A stretch of DNA of 64,000 nucleotides from Rivibacter sp049446155 (GTDB lineage Bacteria; Pseudomonadota; Gammaproteobacteria; Burkholderiales; Burkholderiaceae_C), in assembly GCF_049446155.1 (NCBI RefSeq), contig NZ_JBMSEE010000010.1, forward strand, positions 181,049 through 245,048. Reading direction: 5' to 3'. Shown here piece by piece: positions 56,757 through 64,000 of this stretch. A program made the translations under genes and the position numbers. The notes beneath the pieces are model-generated. The model made no database searches. It was not told the DNA's origin and saw only the letters and a program-made list of their open reading frames with translations. Every line of letters starts with the position of its first letter. Position 1 is the stretch's first letter.

Positions 56757-57458
56757 TCAGGCCTGCAGTGCAGCCGACTGCTGCGTGAGGCGGTAGCCCG
56801 CGCCGCGCACGGTTTCGATCATCGCGGCGCAACCCGAGGGCGCCAGCGCTTCGCGCAAGCGCTTGACATGCACGTCGACCGTGCGCTCCTCGATGAAGAC
56901 GTGGTCGCCCCACACCCGATCGAGCAGCTGCGCGCGCGAATGCACGCGCTCGGGATGCGTCATCAGGAAGTGCAGCAGCCGGAACTCGGTCGGCCCCACC
57001 TTGATGTCCAGCTCGCCGCGCGAGACGCGCCGCGTCGCCGGGTCGAGCCGCAGTGGGCCCAGCTCGACCGCGCTGTCCAGCGCCTCGGGCGCGCGGCGGC
57101 GCAGCACCGCACGGATGCGCGCCATCAGTTCCTGCGTCGAGAACGGCTTGGTGAGGTAGTCGTCGGCGCCGGCATCCAGGCCGCTGACCTTGTCGCCCTC
57201 GTCGGCGCGCGCGGTCAGCATGATGATCGGCAGTTCACGCGTGCGCGACTCGCCGCGCCAGCGCTTGGCCAGCGCCAGGCCGCTCTGGCCGGGCAGCATC
57301 CAGTCGAGGATCACGAGGTCGGGTAGCACGCGGTCGACCTCGAGCTGCGCGGCGTCGGCACTGGCGGCCAGCGTGACCTCGTAGCCGGCGTGGCGCAGGT
57401 TGATCGAGATCAGCTCCGCGATCGCGGATTCGTCTTCCACCACCAGCACGCGGCTCAT
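56757..57458 (-). CDS. phoB: Phosphate regulon response regulator
   Basis: A 233-residue OmpR-family activator of the Pho regulon. The receiver domain has VVEDE, phospho-acceptor Asp52 (LVILDWMLPG), Thr in IIMLTAR and Lys in YLTKPFS. The winged-helix C-terminus carries VGPTEFRLLHFLMTHPERV and ERTVDVHVKRLREAL. AGGGAG precedes ATG 57458. It binds Pho boxes; one is present upstream of pstS. Confidence 0.97.
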   Translation of the reverse strand: MSRVLVVEDESAIAELISINLRHAGYEVTLAASADAAQLEVDRVLPDLVILDWMLPGQSGLALAKRWRGESRTRELPIIMLTARADEGDKVSGLDAGADDYLTKPFSTQELMARIRAVLRRRAPEALDSAVELGPLRLDPATRRVSRGELDIKVGPTEFRLLHFLMTHPERVHSRAQLLDRVWGDHVFIEERTVDVHVKRLREALAPSGCAAMIETVRGAGYRLTQQSAALQA

Positions 57459-57489
57459 CGGCAACTCCCTTGCGTGTTCGTCGTCGTCA

Positions 57490-58197
57490 TCAGCGGACGA
57501 TGGACTCCAGCTGCTCCACCGGGTTGTGGCGCACGTCGGTGCCCTTGACGATGTAGATGATCTGCTCGGCGAGGTTCTTGGCGTGGTCGCCCACGCGCTC
57601 GATCGCCTTGGCCACGAACACGAGGTCGATCGACGCCGAGATCGTGCGCGGGTCTTCCATCATGTAGGTGATCAGCTTGCGCATCAGGCCGTCGAACTCC
57701 TCGTCGATCTGGTTGTCCTGCTTGATCACCTCGATCGCCTTGTCGGTGTCCAGGCGCGCGAAGGCGTCGAGCGCCTTGCGCAGCAGCGCGATCGCGAGGC
57801 TGGCCTCGAACGACACGTCGCCCACCGGGGTGCGAAGCCGGCTCGACACGCCGGTGTTGACCAGGCGCTGCACCGTGCGCGCGATGCGCGCGGCCTCGTC
57901 GCCGACGCGCTCGAGGTTGCCGATGGTCTTGCTTACGGCAATCAGCAGCCGCAGGTCGCGCGCGGTCGGCTGGCGCCGCGCGATGATGGAGGACAGCTCG
58001 CGGTCGATGTCCACTTCCATGTGGTTGACCTTGTCCTCCTGCGCGATCACCTGCGCGGCGGTCTCGTTGCTGAAGTTCGACAGCGCATAGATCGCCTGCG
58101 CGACCTGCGACTCGACCAGGCCGCCCATCTCGAGCACGCGGGTCGAGATGCCGCCCAGCTCGGCGTCGAACTGGGTCGAAAGATGCTTGTCATTCAT
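57490..58197 (-). CDS. phoU: Phosphate transport/signalling protein PhoU
   Basis: A 235-residue two-repeat helical protein that connects the Pst transporter to PhoR and restrains both. The metal-binding motifs of the two repeats appear as NLERVGDEAARIART and AIERVGDHAKNLAEQIIYIV. Cytosolic, full length, 13 nt after pstB. Confidence 0.97.
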   Translation of the reverse strand: MNDKHLSTQFDAELGGISTRVLEMGGLVESQVAQAIYALSNFSNETAAQVIAQEDKVNHMEVDIDRELSSIIARRQPTARDLRLLIAVSKTIGNLERVGDEAARIARTVQRLVNTGVSSRLRTPVGDVSFEASLAIALLRKALDAFARLDTDKAIEVIKQDNQIDEEFDGLMRKLITYMMEDPRTISASIDLVFVAKAIERVGDHAKNLAEQIIYIVKGTDVRHNPVEQLESIVR

Positions 58198-58210
58198 CGT
58201 CGTTTCCCCT

Positions 58211-58996
58211 TCAGCCGAAGCGACCGGTGATGTAGTCCTCGGTGTCCTTCTTCTTCGGCTTCATGAACAGCTCCGAAGTCGGGCCGAACTCGATGAGGTC
58301 GCCGAGGTACATGTAGGCGGTGTAGTCCGAGCAGCGCGCGGCCTGCTGCATGTTGTGCGTAACGATCACCACCGTGTAGTCGCTCTTGAGCTCGTGGATC
58401 AGCTCCTCGATCTTGCCGGTGGAGATCGGGTCGAGCGCCGAGCAGGGCTCGTCGAGCAGCAGCACCTCGGGCTTGATCGCGATCCCGCGCGCAATGCACA
58501 GGCGCTGCTGCTGGCCGCCGGAAAGTCCGGCGCCGCTTTGGGCCAGCTTGTCCTTGACCTCGTTCCACAGCGCGGCCTTCTTCAGCGCCCATTCGACGCG
58601 CTCGTCCATCTCGACGCGCGGCAGGTCCTCGAACAGCCGCACGCCAAACGCGATGTTGTCGTAGATCGACATCGGAAACGGCGTCGGCTTCTGGAAGACC
58701 ATACCGACCTTGGCGCGAATCAGCGAGACATCTTCCTTGCTGTGCAGGATGTCGTCGCCGTCGAGCAGGATCTGGCCTTCGGCACGCTGCTCGGGATAGA
58801 GCTCGAACATGCGGTTGAAGGTGCGCAGCAGCGTGCTCTTGCCGCAGCCCGACGGGCCGATGAAGGCCGTGACCTTGCGCTCGGGGATGTCGAGGTTGAT
58901 GTTCTTGAGCGCGTGGAAGTGGCCGTAGTAGAAGTTCAGGTTGCGCACCGCCAGCTTGGCGCGCTCGGTGACGGGCAGTTCGACCTTGGCGTCCAT
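58211..58996 (-). CDS. pstB: Phosphate ABC transporter ATP-binding protein
   Basis: A 261-residue ATPase of the high-affinity phosphate importer. Walker A IGPSGCGKSTLLRT, Q-loop MVFQKPTPFPMSI, signature LSGGQQQRLCIAR, Walker B VLLLDEPCSALDP, H-loop VIVTHNM. Full length; 10 nt after pstA. Confidence 0.98.
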   Translation of the reverse strand: MDAKVELPVTERAKLAVRNLNFYYGHFHALKNINLDIPERKVTAFIGPSGCGKSTLLRTFNRMFELYPEQRAEGQILLDGDDILHSKEDVSLIRAKVGMVFQKPTPFPMSIYDNIAFGVRLFEDLPRVEMDERVEWALKKAALWNEVKDKLAQSGAGLSGGQQQRLCIARGIAIKPEVLLLDEPCSALDPISTGKIEELIHELKSDYTVVIVTHNMQQAARCSDYTAYMYLGDLIEFGPTSELFMKPKKKDTEDYITGRFG

Positions 58997-59006
58997 GTCA
59001 GGTCCT

Positions 59007-59888
59007 TCAATGCTTGTTGCGGAACAGCGCGCGCGCCAGGATGTTGAGCACCAGCACGCCGATCGTGATCAGGAACACGCCCGCCCACGCCAGCTTCTGC
59101 CAGTTCTCGTAGGGGCTCATCGCGAACTTGAAGATCGTCACCGGCAGGCTCGCCATCGGCTCGGTCAGGCTCGCGGTCCAGAACTGGTTCGACAGCGCGG
59201 TGAACAGCAGCGGCGCCGTTTCGCCCGCCACGCGCGCCAGCGCCAGCAGCACGCCGGTCACCACGCCGGCGCGCGCCGACTTCAGCGTCACCGACGAGAT
59301 CACCTTCCACTTCGGCGTGCCCAGCGCGTAGGCCGCTTCGCGCAGCGCGTTGGGGATCAGGCTCAGCATGTTCTCGGTGGTGCGAATCACCACCGGAATC
59401 ACGATCAGCGCCAGCGCCAGCACGCCGGCCAGCGCCGAGAAGCTCTTCATCGGCGCGACCACGGCCGAGTAGATGAACAGGCCGATCACGATCGACGGCG
59501 CGGACAGCAGGATGTCGTTGATGAAGCGCGTCGAGGCGCCGAGCCAGGTCTTCTGGCCGTACTCGGCGAGGTAGATGCCGGCCAGGATGCCGATCGGCGT
59601 GCCCACCAGCGTGGCCAGGCTCACCATCAGCAGCGAGCCGAAGATCGCGTTGGCCAGGCCGCCGGTCTCGGCCTGCGGCGGCGGCGTCATCTCGGTGAAG
59701 GTCGACAGCGCGAGGCCGCCGATGCCCAGATGCACCGTCTCGACCAGGATCCAGATCAGCCAGAACACGCCAAAGGCCATCGCGGCCAGCGACAGCGTCA
59801 GCGCGATCGCGTTGACGCGCTTGCGCGCACGGTGCTTGGCGAGCTTGGCCGCCGCCGGTGCGCCCGAGGCTTGCATGACGGCGCTCAT
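59007..59888 (-). CDS. pstA: Phosphate ABC transporter permease PstA
   Basis: A 293-residue inner-membrane permease with six segments. The EAA loop faces PstB: LREAAYALGTPKWKVISSV. Also IYLAEYG and SAPSIVIGLFIYS. The ATG overlaps the pstC stop (ATGA), so the two permeases are translationally coupled. Confidence 0.97.
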   Translation of the reverse strand: MSAVMQASGAPAAAKLAKHRARKRVNAIALTLSLAAMAFGVFWLIWILVETVHLGIGGLALSTFTEMTPPPQAETGGLANAIFGSLLMVSLATLVGTPIGILAGIYLAEYGQKTWLGASTRFINDILLSAPSIVIGLFIYSAVVAPMKSFSALAGVLALALIVIPVVIRTTENMLSLIPNALREAAYALGTPKWKVISSVTLKSARAGVVTGVLLALARVAGETAPLLFTALSNQFWTASLTEPMASLPVTIFKFAMSPYENWQKLAWAGVFLITIGVLVLNILARALFRNKH

Positions 59889-60907
59889 GAACGGCCCCCT
59901 TCGTTCTTCTTCAGCTGCATCAGCAGCACCTTGGAGCAGGCCAGCACCACGAAGGTGATGAAGAACAGGATCAGGCCCAGGTAGATCAGCGAGGCCTGGT
60001 GCAGGCCCTCGCCGGCCTCGGCGAACTCGTTCGCGAGCGCCGAGGTGATGCTGTTGGCGGCCTCGAACAGGCTCAGCGACGACAACTGGTTCATGTTGCC
60101 GATCACGAAGGTGACCGCCATCGTCTCGCCGAGCGCGCGGCCCAGGCCCAGCATGATGCCGCCGATGACGCCGGTCTTGGTGTAGGGCAGCACGACCTTC
60201 CAGACCACTTCCCAGGTCGTCGAGCCGAGGCCGTAGGCCGACTCCTTCAGCATCGCGGGCGTGACCTCGAACACGTCGCGCATCACCGCGGCGATGAACG
60301 GGATGATCATGATCGCGAGGATGATCCCGGCCGACAGGATGCCGATGCCCACCGGCGGGCCGGAGAACAGTGCGCCCAGATAGGGCACGTTGCCGAACAG
60401 GCCCTGCAGCGGCTGCTGCACGAACTGCGCAAGCAGCGGGCCGAAGACCAGCAGGCCCCACATGCCGTAGACGATCGATGGCACCGCGGCCAGCAGCTCG
60501 ATCGCGATGCCGAGCGGGCGCTTGAGCCAGCGCGGCGAGAGTTCGGTCAGGAACAGCGCGATGCCGAAGCTCACCGGCACCGCGATCAGCAGCGCGATCC
60601 CCGAGGTCATCAGCGTGCCGTAGATCATCACCAGGCCGCCGAACTTCTCCTGCACGGGATCCCAGTCGGCGGTCCACAGGAAGCTCAGCCCGTATTCCTC
60701 GATCGCCGGGGCGGCGCCGATGAACAGCGAGATGATGATGCCCACCAGCATCGCCAGCGTCAGCAGCGCCGCGCCGTGCGCGAGGGCGGAGAACAGGCCG
60801 TCGGCCCAGGGGGCGATGCGCCGCCGCTCGGGCGGCCGTCCGCGAGGCGCGGAGCGTTCCATGGCGTGGTCGTCGGGGATGGGGGTCGCGGGCAGTGTAG
60901 CGGCCAT
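59885..60907 (-). CDS. pstC: Phosphate ABC transporter permease PstC
   Basis: A 340-residue permease with six segments; EAA loop LKESAYGLGSTTWEVVWKVV and the block GRALGETMAVTFVIGNMNQL. The N-terminus has about 35 residues of polar sequence before the first segment; ATG 60921-region alternatives are absent, and an internal Met16 could also serve as start. It lies 92 nt after pstS, with two strong hairpins in the gap. Confidence 0.96.
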   Translation of the reverse strand: MAATLPATPIPDDHAMERSAPRGRPPERRRIAPWADGLFSALAHGAALLTLAMLVGIIISLFIGAAPAIEEYGLSFLWTADWDPVQEKFGGLVMIYGTLMTSGIALLIAVPVSFGIALFLTELSPRWLKRPLGIAIELLAAVPSIVYGMWGLLVFGPLLAQFVQQPLQGLFGNVPYLGALFSGPPVGIGILSAGIILAIMIIPFIAAVMRDVFEVTPAMLKESAYGLGSTTWEVVWKVVLPYTKTGVIGGIMLGLGRALGETMAVTFVIGNMNQLSSLSLFEAANSITSALANEFAEAGEGLHQASLIYLGLILFFITFVVLACSKVLLMQLKKNEGGRS

Positions 60908-60934
60908 GTCGCCTCCGCAATTCGTTCGCAGGCC

Positions 60935-60985
60935 CGCGCCGCCCGCAGGCGGCGCGCTGGCGAGCGGAGCCGCTGGCCCCGCTCG
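60935..60985 (-). repeat. Two tandem hairpins between pstS and pstC
   Basis: Perfect CGCGCCGCC-CGCA-GGCGGCGCG (60935-60956), then CGAGCGG/CCGCTCG (60961-60985). There is no T-tract. Such intercistronic hairpins typically protect the upstream (pstS) message and lower downstream expression, matching the need for more binding protein than permease. Confidence 0.7.
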
Positions 60986-60999
60986 TCGGACGAGCTGTC

Positions 61000-62040
61000 T
61001 TACTTGTACGAGACGACCTTGCCCGAGCCGTCCTTGATCTGGTCAGCCCATTGCTTGCGGACCAGCGCCTTCACCGAGTCGGGCAGCGCGACGTAGTCGA
61101 GATCGGCAGCCATCTGGTCGCCGCTCGCGTAGGCCCAGTCGAAGAACTTGAGAGCGTTGGCGGCGCTGGCCGGCTTGTCCTGCGCCTTGTGCATCAGGAT
61201 GAAGGTCGCGCCGGTGATCGGCCAAGCGTCCTTGCCGGGCTGCTCGGTCAGCACCTGATAGAAGCTCTTGGTCCAGTCGGCGCCCGCGGCCGCGGCCTTG
61301 AAGTTGGCGTCGTCCGGCGAGACATAGTTGCCGGCCGCGTTCTTCAGCTGCACGAAGGCCATCTTGTTCTGCTTGGCGTAGGCGTACTCGACGTAACCGA
61401 TCGAGTTAGGCAGGCGCTGCACGAAGGCCGAAACGCCTTCGTTGCCCTTGCCGCCCGCGCCCGTCGGCCAGTTGACCGCCGTGCCCTCGCCGACCTTGGT
61501 CTTCCACTCGGCGTTCACCTTCGACAGGTAGTTGGTGAAGATGAAGCTGGTGCCCGAACCGTCGGCGCGGCGCACCACCGCGATCGCGGCATCCGGCAGC
61601 GACACGCCGGGATTCAGGCCGGTGATCGCCGCATCGTTCCACTTGGTGATCTTGCCGAGATAGATGTCGCCGAGCACCGAGCCGGTCAGCTTGAGCTGGC
61701 CCGCAGCGATGCCCTTGACGTTGACGACCGGAACGACGCCGCCGATCACGGTCGGGAACTGCACCAGGCCGTCCTTGGCCAGCTCGTCGTCCTTGAGCGG
61801 CGCGTCCGAGGCGCCGAAGTCGACCGTCTTGGCCTTGATCTGGCGGATGCCGGCGCCGGAGCCGACCGACTGGTAGTTGATGCGCGCGCCGGTCGCCTTG
61901 TTGTAGGCGTCGGCCCACTTGGCGTAGATCGGGGCCGGGAACGAAGCGCCGGCACCGGTGACGTCCTGGGCCAGCGCAACACCGGAAGCGAAAGCCACAG
62001 CGGCGGCGGCCACGGTGGCCCGGATCAGCGTCAGTTTCAT
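61000..62040 (-). CDS. pstS: Periplasmic phosphate-binding protein PstS
   Basis: A 346-residue periplasmic binding protein of the phosphate importer. Signal peptide MKLTLIRATVAAAAVAFASG ending ALAQ; mature start DVTGAGASFPAPIYAKWADA. Phosphate-site loops are SVGSGAGIRQIKAKTVDFGA with SDAPL, and RRADGSGTSFIFTNYL. ATG 62040 is fixed by the signal peptide. It is the first gene of pstSCAB-phoU-phoBR and is preceded by a Pho box. Confidence 0.98.
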   Translation of the reverse strand: MKLTLIRATVAAAAVAFASGVALAQDVTGAGASFPAPIYAKWADAYNKATGARINYQSVGSGAGIRQIKAKTVDFGASDAPLKDDELAKDGLVQFPTVIGGVVPVVNVKGIAAGQLKLTGSVLGDIYLGKITKWNDAAITGLNPGVSLPDAAIAVVRRADGSGTSFIFTNYLSKVNAEWKTKVGEGTAVNWPTGAGGKGNEGVSAFVQRLPNSIGYVEYAYAKQNKMAFVQLKNAAGNYVSPDDANFKAAAAGADWTKSFYQVLTEQPGKDAWPITGATFILMHKAQDKPASAANALKFFDWAYASGDQMAADLDYVALPDSVKALVRKQWADQIKDGSGKVVSYK

Positions 62041-62096
62041 GGGGGCAATCCTCTCAGTCAGGGATGGGATTCGACGGGCGCACTGTAGGCAGCCCG

Positions 62097-62116
62097 CATG
62101 ACATCTCCGTGACAAG
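62097..62116 (-). promoter_or_regulatory. Pho box upstream of pstS
   Basis: On the minus strand the direct repeat TTGTCAC-GGAG-ATGTCAT has TGTCA units exactly 11 nt apart, as in the PhoB-binding consensus, 57 nt upstream of the pstS start. PhoB, encoded in the same operon, is the expected activator. Confidence 0.8.
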
Positions 62117-62166
62117 TCGCAGCGGGAACCGGCCCACAGGGCATTCGTGACGATGGATTCACCGAA

Positions 62167-62184
62167 CCGTCACCGAACGGTCAT
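62167..62184 (+). promoter_or_regulatory. Weak Pho-box-like repeat facing the fasciclin gene
   Basis: On the plus strand CCGTCACCGAACGGTCAT has two GTCA units 11 nt apart (about 12 of 18 consensus bases), 54 nt before the fasciclin-lipoprotein start. The first base of each unit departs from TGTCA, so binding is uncertain. Confidence 0.35.
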
Positions 62185-62237
62185 ATGCGATTTCTATGCT
62201 GCCGCCGGTCCCATTCTCACGAGGCAAGGAGCATTCC

Positions 62238-62720
62238 ATGATGAACAAGCGTATGGCACTGGTCGGCGCACTGGCCGCCCTGGTGCTGTCGGGCTGCGCG
62301 TCGCTGTCAGGTCCGAAGTCGATCGCCGATGTCGCCGCATCCAACCCCGAGCTCAGCACCCTGAACCAGCTGATCAACGATGCCGGTCTGGCCGACACGC
62401 TGCGCGGCGCCGGCCCCTACACCGTGTTCGCGCCGACCAACGAAGCGTTCAAGGCCGTGCCCGCCAAGACGCTCGACACGCTGTCCAAGGACAAGGAAGC
62501 CCTCAAGAGCGTGCTGAGCTACCACGTGCTGCCTGGCGCGGTGACCTCGGCCGACATCAAGCCCGGCAACCTGAAGACGCTCCAGGGCGCCAACGTGGCC
62601 GTCTCGAAGGCCGGCACGATGGTGACCATCGAGGACGCCGTCGTGGTGCAGGCGGACGTGGCGGCAAGCAATGGCGTGGTCCAGGTCGTCGACCGCGTGC
62701 TGATGCCGCCGAAGAAGTAA
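62238..62720 (+). CDS. Fasciclin-domain (FAS1) lipoprotein
   Basis: A 160-residue exported protein. The signal peptide ends in lipobox VLSGCAS, giving a lipidated Cys. One FAS1 domain follows: H1 motif GPYTVFAPTNEAFKAVP, then LKSVLSYHVLPGAV and a C-terminal VVQVVDRVLMPPK. FAS1 proteins mediate adhesion or cell-surface interactions; function here is unknown. AAGGAG six nt before ATG 62238 (an immediately following ATG could also be used). It is divergent from pstS with a possible Pho-like site between. Confidence 0.92.
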   Translation: MMNKRMALVGALAALVLSGCASLSGPKSIADVAASNPELSTLNQLINDAGLADTLRGAGPYTVFAPTNEAFKAVPAKTLDTLSKDKEALKSVLSYHVLPGAVTSADIKPGNLKTLQGANVAVSKAGTMVTIEDAVVVQADVAASNGVVQVVDRVLMPPKK

Positions 62721-62727
62721 GCCCGTC

Positions 62728-63876
62728 ATGACGCTCATGCGCTCGAAGCCGTTCGATCGGGCGCGCCGCCGCCTCATGGCGGCTCCGGTGGCCGCGGCAA
62801 CGCTGGCGCTGCCGCTTGCTGCAACGGCCCAGCCGCGCGGCGCTCGGCCCTTGCGCATTGCGCAGCTGCTCGATGTCTCGGCCGACCAGCAGGACTTGTC
62901 GCGCGACTACGCGACCGGCGTGCGGCTGGCCGTCGCCGAGCTCAACCAGGCCGGTCGGCCGTGGCAGCTCGTCACGCTCGAATCCGACGGCAGCGCGGCC
63001 TCGCTCGCCCAGGCGGTCAAGCGCCTGCGCGACGACGCCGATATCGCGATGCTGGTCGGCACTGCCGGCGAGCGGCTGGCGCTGGCCAGCGCCGCCGCGC
63101 TGCGGCAGGAGGGCTTGGCAATCGCGCAGGTCGGCCCATGGGTGGCCGACAACACGCTCGACGGCGACGACACGGTGTTCCCGCTGTTCGCCTCGCGCGA
63201 GGTGCAGCTGCGGCGCGTGTTGCAGGACCTGGGCTCGATGGGCGTGCGCGAGCTGGGCGTCGTCTACGCCAGCCCGCGCGAACGCAGCGCGCTGGGCGCC
63301 GGCGTCGAGGCTCTGGCCGCGCGGCTGTCGCTGCGCACGATCCCGCTGGCAGCGCCGGTCGGGGCCGATCTCGCGGCCTGGGGCGCCTCGCTCGCGGCGA
63401 CGTCGCCGGTGCTGCAGCTGTTCCTCGGCGGCGCGCCGGAGCTGGCGCGATTCACGCAAGGCCTGGCCCAGGCCGGCCGCCAGCGCTACGTCGTGGGCCT
63501 GGCCGACGTCGACATGACCACGCTTCTGCAGATCGGTCCCGGCAAGTCGGTGCCGCTGATCCTCACGCAGGTGGTGCCGAATCCGCAGTCGTCGGCCCTG
63601 CCGGTGGTGCGCGGCTACCGCGCCCTGCTCAAGCAGCTTTTCGACGAAGCGCCGTCGCCGATGAGCCTCGCGGGCTACCTGGCCGCGCGCTATGCGGCAC
63701 AGGCCATCGGCCGCTTCGAGACGCCGCCGTCGCGCGCCCAGGCGCTGGCCGAGCTGCAGCGCAGGCCGAACGCCGACCTCGGCGGTTTCGCGATCAGCTT
63801 CGGCAGCGGCCAGCGCCGCGGGAGCCAGTTCGTCGCGCAGACGATGCTGACGGCCGACGGCCGGCTCGTCGGCTAG
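62728..63876 (+). CDS. Periplasmic binding protein type 1 (branched-chain amino acid ABC type)
   Basis: A 382-residue exported protein, 7 nt after the fasciclin gene. The N-terminal signal with RRRLMAAPVAAATLALPLAA is Tat-like (twin Arg). The mature part is a two-lobed type 1 periplasmic-binding fold (LRIAQLLDVSADQQDLSRDY, AIAQVGPWVADNTL, LGVVYASPRERSALGAGVEA) of the LivK/ABC substrate-binding family. No permease or ATPase genes are adjacent, so it may work with a transporter elsewhere or as a sensor. Ligand unknown. Confidence 0.88.
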   Translation: MTLMRSKPFDRARRRLMAAPVAAATLALPLAATAQPRGARPLRIAQLLDVSADQQDLSRDYATGVRLAVAELNQAGRPWQLVTLESDGSAASLAQAVKRLRDDADIAMLVGTAGERLALASAAALRQEGLAIAQVGPWVADNTLDGDDTVFPLFASREVQLRRVLQDLGSMGVRELGVVYASPRERSALGAGVEALAARLSLRTIPLAAPVGADLAAWGASLAATSPVLQLFLGGAPELARFTQGLAQAGRQRYVVGLADVDMTTLLQIGPGKSVPLILTQVVPNPQSSALPVVRGYRALLKQLFDEAPSPMSLAGYLAARYAAQAIGRFETPPSRAQALAELQRRPNADLGGFAISFGSGQRRGSQFVAQTMLTADGRLVG

Positions 63877-63895
63877 TTGTGAAGCTTCAATAGGT

Positions 63896-64000
63896 TGTAT
63901 CGGGTGTTCATCCGGATGGGGTTTGAGAGACTGGAAGTCGCCAAACCTCAATCCAACCCAAAGAGCCGACCCGGATGAACACCCATAAGCATGCCCGATT
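63896..64000 (+). mobile_element. Left end of an IS481-family insertion sequence (cut by window edge)
   Basis: Starts at TGTATCGGGTG (TGT is the usual terminal triplet of the family), 19 nt after the binding-protein stop, and leads into a transposase start MNTHKHARL typical of IS481 transposases. A perfect 14-nt inverted repeat GGGTGTTCATCCGG (63902-63915) / CCGGATGAACACCC (63971-63984) spans the transposase start codon. The right end and target duplication lie outside the window. Confidence 0.8.
63975..64000 (+). CDS. IS481-type transposase, first codons only
   Basis: ATG at 63975 begins MNTHKHAR, the common start of IS481-family DDE transposases, then runs off the window. The start codon is inside the 63971-63984 arm of the inverted repeat and there is no clear Shine-Dalgarno sequence, which would keep translation low. 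Confidence 0.75.

Overview
The window is very GC-rich, densely coded chromosomal DNA of a betaproteobacterium, most likely order Burkholderiales (the Rubrivivax/Leptothrix/Methylibium/Roseateles side is my guess, not something I can prove from sequence alone). The reasons are the gene content and order: tig-clpP-clpX-lon, homodimeric aceE, class II pyrD, waaA, hpnCDE, pst-phoU-phoBR, trxA-rho-rpmE2, GspA/GspB, a Burkholderiales-type H-NS DNA-binding domain, and a GC-rich intergenic palindrome of the kind scattered through these genomes. It is mostly core chromosome. The only clear mobile DNA is the start of an IS481-type element at the right edge, plus a group I intron inside a tRNA gene. No stretch over 300 bases is left without a feature.

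Layout. 1-4.6 kb: 5' part of aceE (minus) divergent from a PAS histidine kinase/FixJ-like response regulator pair. 4.6-12.8 kb: folD, an M3 oligopeptidase, a periplasmic DUF4124-glutaredoxin protein, rpiA, pyrD, waaA and a phosphoglucomutase/phosphomannomutase. 13-15.9 kb: a coupled alkylation-repair operon (Ada/AraC/AlkA fusion, Ogt, EamA exporter). 16-20 kb: two small proteins, tRNA-Asp and a large MASE1-PAS-GGDEF-EAL protein. 20-24.5 kb: nitronate monooxygenase, acyl-CoA dehydrogenase and ETF (etfBA). 24.7-27.2 kb: murI, a tRNA-Leu(UAA) gene interrupted by a 240-nt group I intron, and a CPA2-type antiporter whose reading frame runs into the tRNA and stops inside the intron. 27.2-29.7 kb: gspA-gspB. 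29.7-36.2 kb: tRNA-Cys, tRNA-Gly and the proteostasis cluster lon, clpX, clpP, tig headed by tRNA-Leu(UAG). 36.3-40.7 kb: RND efflux permease and adaptor with a TetR-type operator. 40.8-43.9 kb: squalene (hopanoid precursor) genes hpnCDE. 43.9-49.9 kb: AddAB-like helicase-nuclease. 50-52.2 kb: trxA, rho, rpmE2. 52.3-55.4 kb: a polytopic membrane protein and a MATE exporter. 55.3-62 kb: the complete pstSCAB-phoU-phoBR phosphate locus. 62.2-63.9 kb: a fasciclin lipoprotein and a periplasmic binding protein; then the IS481-type end.

The most unusual signal is at 25.5-25.9 kb. A subgroup IC3-like group I intron, close in sequence to the cyanobacterial tRNA-Leu(UAA) intron, sits at the same anticodon position in a proteobacterial gene. 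The upstream antiporter CDS overlaps tRNA exon 1 by 35 nt and takes its stop codon from the intron. tRNA 5' processing and production of an intact antiporter mRNA should therefore be mutually exclusive on a shared transcript.

Starts were chosen by ribosome-binding site, family N-terminus and overlap with the neighbour; uncertain ones are flagged.
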